Shown here: positions 6,301 to 7,331 of the stretch, one piece after another
Layout: the number at the start of each line of letters is the position of its first letter
How positions within the stretch are numbered: the first letter of the stretch is position 1
Assembly: GCA_946541285.1 (NCBI GenBank)
Contig: CAMNJG010000071.1
Span: 1 to 7,331, forward strand
Direction of reading: 5' to 3'
Source: an uncultured Clostridia bacterium
Lineage (GTDB): Bacteria; Bacillota; Clostridia; Peptostreptococcales; Anaerovoracaceae
DNA: 7,331 nucleotides
The notes under the pieces: generated by a model
The model's input: the letters and a program-made list of their open reading frames with translations, nothing else
Told to the model about the DNA's origin: nothing
Database searches by the model: none
Position numbers and translations under genes: made by a program

Positions 6301-7331
6301 GGGGAGCAGCCTGTCTGTTGGCGCGGTCATGAAGGGTGAGAAAGAAACAAAGGATTACTCGTATTACGTCAGTTATACCCGGGGTCAGGCGGCAGGATCG
6401 GATCCGCAGCTGCAGAACGTCCGGACCGACACGGTGACCAATGCCCGGAGCGGGATCAGAATCATCAAGACGCAATGGGACGGAACGACCCCACTGCCTG
6501 GCGCGGAGTTTACGCTGAAAGACCAGGATGGAAAACTGTCCGGGACGGGTTACTATACATCTGATAAAAATGGCCTGGTGACCATCGCCTACCTGGCGGA
6601 CGGAACCTATACACTGACCGAAGAAAAGGCTCCGGATCAGTATCAGGGACTGACCGCGCCACTGACCATTACGGTACACAGCGGAAAAGCATCGTTGAGC
6701 GGCGATGCCACGGCCGCCTGTTCCTATACAGAACCGGCAGGAACCGGTTCCGATATCATGCCGCTGATTACCGTGAAAAACCGGCCATTTACACTGCAGG
6801 TCAGGAAAACCGATGAAAATGACCAGCCACTGCCAGGCGTCTCTTTTTCACTGTACCGCCAGGTCAGTGACGCGCAGGGACATCTGATCAAAGATTACCG
6901 GCCATGTGAAAACTATGAAAATTTACAGAGTGATGAGGATGGTTTCCTTCCGGGAATTGATGAAAATCTTCCGGCCGGGACATATTATCTCACCGAAACA
7001 AAGGCACTGGAAGGGTATGAACTATTACCGGAAGACCTTGTTTTTACGATCGGAAAGGATGGCACCGTCACCATCCGGACAGAAGCTTTCAGGAGCTGGC
7101 TGGAGGTGACGCATGATGACGAAAACGGAACCGTCCATAACGTGATTACGGTGCTGAATGGCAAACGGAAAGAAGTGCAGCTCCGGAAGATCCGTGAAGG
7201 AACCGGTGAACTGCTGGAGGGCGCGGAATTTGCCCTGTACCGGGACAGCGACTTTGATGAAAGACCCCGGGAGGCGCGTGAGAACGGGGAAGCCGTTGTG
7301 AAAGGAACGACTGACGCAGAGGGGAGCCTGT
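338..7331 (+). CDS. Giant modular surface adhesin with fibro-slime and Cna-B/SpaA isopeptide domains (partial, 3' end outside window)
   Basis: This single open frame of 2,331 codons has no stop before the window edge. The GTG at 338 is chosen because a TGA lies in frame at 293-295, no other start codon lies between, a G-rich Shine-Dalgarno sits 7 bases upstream, and the first internal ATG (residue 41) falls inside the membrane segment. Order of parts: basic N-terminus; hydrophobic segment 36-55 ending in TTYALILPALTLE; acidic linker 60-417; two homologous beta-rich domains 418-561 and 562-710; trefoil-like region 715-1220; fibro-slime domain 1230-1552 with GDDDFWLYVDG at 1439-1449; five complete Cna-B/SpaA-type domains from 1553 and a sixth cut off at the edge. 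Proteins of this build are exported, usually wall-anchored by sortase, and bind host, glycan or bacterial ligands; the ligand here is unknown. The C-terminal LPxTG-type signal is not visible. No frameshift or internal stop was found. Surface-adhesin class is secure; exact role is inferred. Confidence 0.95.
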   Translation, partial: MKKQNRKTEVPDRFRLLSWIGDLFKGLLTGSARRKVVVTLMGVVVFVTTYALILPALTLEESETAQVPGFHLGDIITNETSARNIERAIEEASSSGESDTGTPAAEEADTGKDENGSSESGSAADTAGTEEETAVNRSSGEVTKTAGDGSGAAGRRVFVERKTEGQTGNDAETETVTGDVEPEQETAAEEPEDSSQVDKEAEGENASGKEHEDKAAAASDKKKTVRLLEEEETEDSPGAKENASSDGKTAKEGSERTGTENRPQNNEADTEADSGEGKDNGTTEPSEEKAGKVTGDASGKAEKTDGLPESDTEERGTAADSGPGSASGKEAGTGGRKVVKMTDEDEESAEKETADGTDNNDTGEEEGNATGEEAGETGADQETGGEEKAGRKGEGPEDGGQSAGEDAADENGIEDDTVYVPFDMTYEGFDYTIHVSGDESARIPEDAVLSVREITQNSSEYYVYASFVSNEMDGEQASIIGSRFFDISFLVDGQEIEPNAAVNVEITFEEAQDVEPDQNLSVVHFNNSDTEILENDPTVTDGGMESIRFETDRFSVYGIIGSIIEKSILASDGHNYRVSVTYGKDAGVPEGAALAVDEVTMETEGMALPYEEYISWSESALGLEEGSASYVRLFDIRILDGAGEKVALQAPVEVRVRLEDKETGTDPTQVVHFPEKQEEREAPEVLDRVGVNGDTVSFRTEGFSVYAIIEAPEPVASTGWNLVSSLEEIAKLGSDGFYVRHPDGYYFTSEQSKINSTRTGIRKTKPAAASPDQAQNQSAALYHFEPVEGTPDQFKVWCDNSNTKKYIKQSTNSLSLVSENEATVFTISAFPGRENTFRMLGSGGFYWNMRGGASGNEFAAYNDETDANARIQLLYYSLQEDDPYQLNGKTCGIAYQDESVTAAALTTEAKTVGGIQRLAGKDLLMRPDVLDHDGVLLVAANSDIAEWTFESVREDKYYLSTTVGGKKKYLTMNGNHVTLEDEPDELHSLLKATPGTGANKGKWHFSAGTYSLSLQGSAGNGFQAVAGSAASTWMNLVEKSVLTEDDFNLYTAKKVSVSDMENVYNGQQVVIYTRIWNENTKRYEFFSVDHDGSLIHCYDTGDNVEWIGSKVNTALWDFTEYKNSDGTPNYYYELQNSQYRNCLAPQLTGGQILSNRTIGINLNGRRYGENYSTIIAWDDANYAYAGLKTEQGHIAACPLSEAEDFYFAVVNPVDTDDQLTEVQTVDNSQYGITMKMIDFNNPLVNERDSVQHAFFGAHANQHETGLLSTDLAEDGYPRTTEVANAIGNGQVVDNSGKSLAELFKEMTDVNHLFIESIYNESGYFEYDSTSNFAHLNENGDFTVYDQLAAIGTSSGPTRTHGQFMPYNQIEAGKYAGVTNQTDVLAKELADTNPRKGEKMYLIPQNEADYFFGMEMESSFTQTTSGLDEWGHDIIFEFSGDDDFWLYVDGELVLDLGGVRSALTGSVNFRTGTVVNAGKTSTLYDIFKNNYKARELSKEEINKRLGELFEAKEVDGKTVHIFRDYSNHSMKMFYMERGAGASNLHMRFNLPAVRPGTVVLSKTISGTEKTDYTLAEFPYQIFYKTKEDGETQEHQLGEKSGTGTDAGYNVTYYGKSIPVKYASSYTPAGGKQEYKDVFFLSPGQSAVIQLPENVTKYYIVECGVNPNIYDTVTANETVLTGEDSEDLNRKNYKIEEDSPESRQRVTYDNHVNPSALRTLTITKKLYAEDGTSLLNRDADRTTFNFRLYLAGENNEAALANMYPYQVKDAGGSYCRWDAAAENFASLGKNTWAQLSDDEKSAATFHTSPNGAISRIPADYSVEVRDLIVGAKFRVEERENEIPLGYQLRPSDGYTRVEGSYLTEEGESANTGIIRDNSDPAIEIHNQRGWGLSVDKRWTDADYAESHDPVYFAVYIRNNGADGEEKLTLLPDTIRQLSGKQSSVRWYFDSLEEGASFDHYEIREVTISSESPEIKEGVVKSAGTVKPLDQGSSLSVGAVMKGEKETKDYSYYVSYTRGQAAGSDPQLQNVRTDTVTNARSGIRIIKTQWDGTTPLPGAEFTLKDQDGKLSGTGYYTSDKNGLVTIAYLADGTYTLTEEKAPDQYQGLTAPLTITVHSGKASLSGDATAACSYTEPAGTGSDIMPLITVKNRPFTLQVRKTDENDQPLPGVSFSLYRQVSDAQGHLIKDYRPCENYENLQSDEDGFLPGIDENLPAGTYYLTETKALEGYELLPEDLVFTIGKDGTVTIRTEAFRSWLEVTHDDENGTVHNVITVLNGKRKEVQLRKIREGTGELLEGAEFALYRDSDFDERPREARENGEAVVKGTTDAEGSL
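443..514 (+). other. Encoded N-terminal export/membrane segment, TTYALILPA type
   Basis: Residues 36-55 are hydrophobic and follow the basic patch RRK at 33-35, then run into LTLEE. The residue pattern TTYALILPALTLE (48-60) is, from memory, a recurrent N-terminus of large SpaA-type surface proteins in Clostridia. It acts as a signal peptide or a signal anchor. No YSIRK motif and no clear A-x-A cleavage site is seen, so whether it is cleaved is unresolved. Confidence 0.75.
515..1588 (+). other. Encoded acidic low-complexity linker
   Basis: Residues 60-417 are dominated by Glu, Gly, Ala, Ser, Thr, Asp and Lys. They contain no Cys, Trp or Tyr and only two Phe (70 and 158), so the stretch is probably disordered. 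It directly follows the membrane segment and may span the cell wall or hold the folded head away from it. Three short basic-hydrophobic patches interrupt it: RRVFV at 155-159, KKKTVRLL at 221-228 and RKVVKM at 336-341. Function is unknown. Confidence 0.8.
1589..2467 (+). repeat. Two tandem homologous beta-rich domains (protein-level repeat)
   Basis: Residues 418-561 and 562-710 share a common pattern. DYTIHV...ARIPEDAVLSVREI matches NYRVSV...AGVPEGAALAVDEV; FFDISFL with VNVEITF matches LFDIRIL with VEVRVRL; and both contain VVHF and close with F.T(D/E).FSVY.II. The copies have diverged at DNA level, so this is an old duplication. I recognise the pattern from other clostridial surface proteins but cannot name a family with certainty. 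Confidence 0.75.
2480..3997 (+). other. Encoded trefoil/lectin-like region
   Basis: Residues about 715-1220 hold recurring beta-strand pairs of the type seen in beta-trefoil folds: FYVRHPDGYYF near the start, KYIKQ...LSLVS near 805-815, KKYLTM...VTLED near 968-980, and YYYELQN at 1130-1136. LNGRRYGENY follows at 1162-1171. The region lies between the tandem domains and the fibro-slime domain and is a good candidate for ligand binding. Fold assignment is by eye; the number of trefoils is not settled. Confidence 0.45.
4025..4993 (+). other. Encoded fibro-slime / PA14-like domain
   Basis: Residues about 1230-1552 open with YGITMKMIDFNN and contain FEFSGDDDFWLYVDG followed by ELVLDLGG (to 1457) and NFRTG. 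These match the conserved core of the fibro-slime domain known from Fibrobacter and Dictyostelium proteins, related to PA14. Asp1440-1442 occupy the Asp-Asp position that in PA14 lectins helps bind calcium and sugar. The domain ends with a strand around MRFNLPAV just before the first isopeptide domain. Carbohydrate or matrix binding is inferred from the family. Confidence 0.8.
4994..7331 (+). repeat. Array of Cna-B/SpaA/pilin-type isopeptide domains (five complete, sixth cut)
   Basis: Domains at residues about 1553-1715, 1716-1887, 1888-2038, 2039-2150, 2151-2276 and 2277 onward each open with a strand containing Lys (1561, 1722, 1894, 2044, 2157, 2284). The five complete ones have a Glu in a Y/F-x-h-x-E strand (1660, 1835, 1962, 2095, 2220) and close with a strand holding Asn (1708, 1884, 2035, 2148, 2274). 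This is the expected triad for Lys-Asn isopeptide bonds. The last three are SpaA-like (PLPGAEFTL, PLPGVSFSL, LLEGAEFAL). The first two look more like streptococcal pilin-type domains, and the third like Cna-B. They form a stiff, protease-resistant stalk. The sixth domain is incomplete at the edge and more may follow. Confidence 0.85.

Noticed and set aside
4823..6679. Two adjacent antisense open frames of 308 codons each (4823-5749 and 5753-6679)
   Set aside because: Both are codon-aligned shadows of the adhesin. They are separated by the TCA serine codon at 5750-5752, which reads as a stop on the other strand. No ribosome binding site or domain supports them.
1..7331. CRISPR array, tRNA, rRNA, insertion sequence or attachment site
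   Set aside because: No regularly spaced direct repeats, RNA gene signatures or transposase-like frames with terminal inverted repeats were seen on either strand.

Overview
The window is almost entirely one very large protein-coding gene on the + strand. It begins at a GTG at 338 and is still open at the last base, giving at least 2,331 codons with neither the stop nor the C-terminus visible. The encoded protein is a giant modular surface protein of the adhesin/pilin-like type, with Cna-B/SpaA isopeptide domains, of the kind common in gut Clostridia. The N-terminal membrane motif TTYALILPALTLE, the SpaA repeats, the AT-rich spacer against a GC-rich gene, and the intrinsic terminator all suggest a Bacillota host, probably a Lachnospiraceae-like anaerobe. 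That placement is inference; the window contains no taxonomic marker gene.

Layout. Bases 1-97 hold no supportable gene, although a strong rho-independent terminator at 98-134 implies that an unseen + strand transcription unit ends at or before the left edge. Bases 135-337 form an AT-rich leader with only weak promoter candidates, a near-perfect inverted repeat at 268-291 and a G-rich Shine-Dalgarno at 324-330. The terminator separates the big gene from whatever lies upstream, so it probably has its own promoter.

The protein reads, in order: a short basic cytoplasmic N-terminus; one hydrophobic export/membrane segment (residues about 36-55); a long acidic, aromatic-poor linker (about 60-417); two homologous beta-rich domains in tandem (418-561 and 562-710); a region of about 500 residues with beta-trefoil/lectin-like repeats (about 715-1220); a fibro-slime/PA14-like domain carrying GDDDFWLYVDG (about 1230-1552); and an array of five complete plus one cut-off Cna-B/SpaA/pilin-type domains (1553 to the edge). 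Each of the five complete domains keeps the expected Lys...Glu...Asn triad for an intramolecular isopeptide bond. The overall logic is an N-terminal ligand-binding half carried on a covalently stiffened stalk. A C-terminal sortase signal would be expected beyond the window but cannot be seen.

All long open frames on the minus strand and in other + frames are judged to be shadows of this gene. Most of the long minus-strand ones lie exactly codon-on-codon against it and are explained by its avoidance of TTA, CTA and TCA codons.
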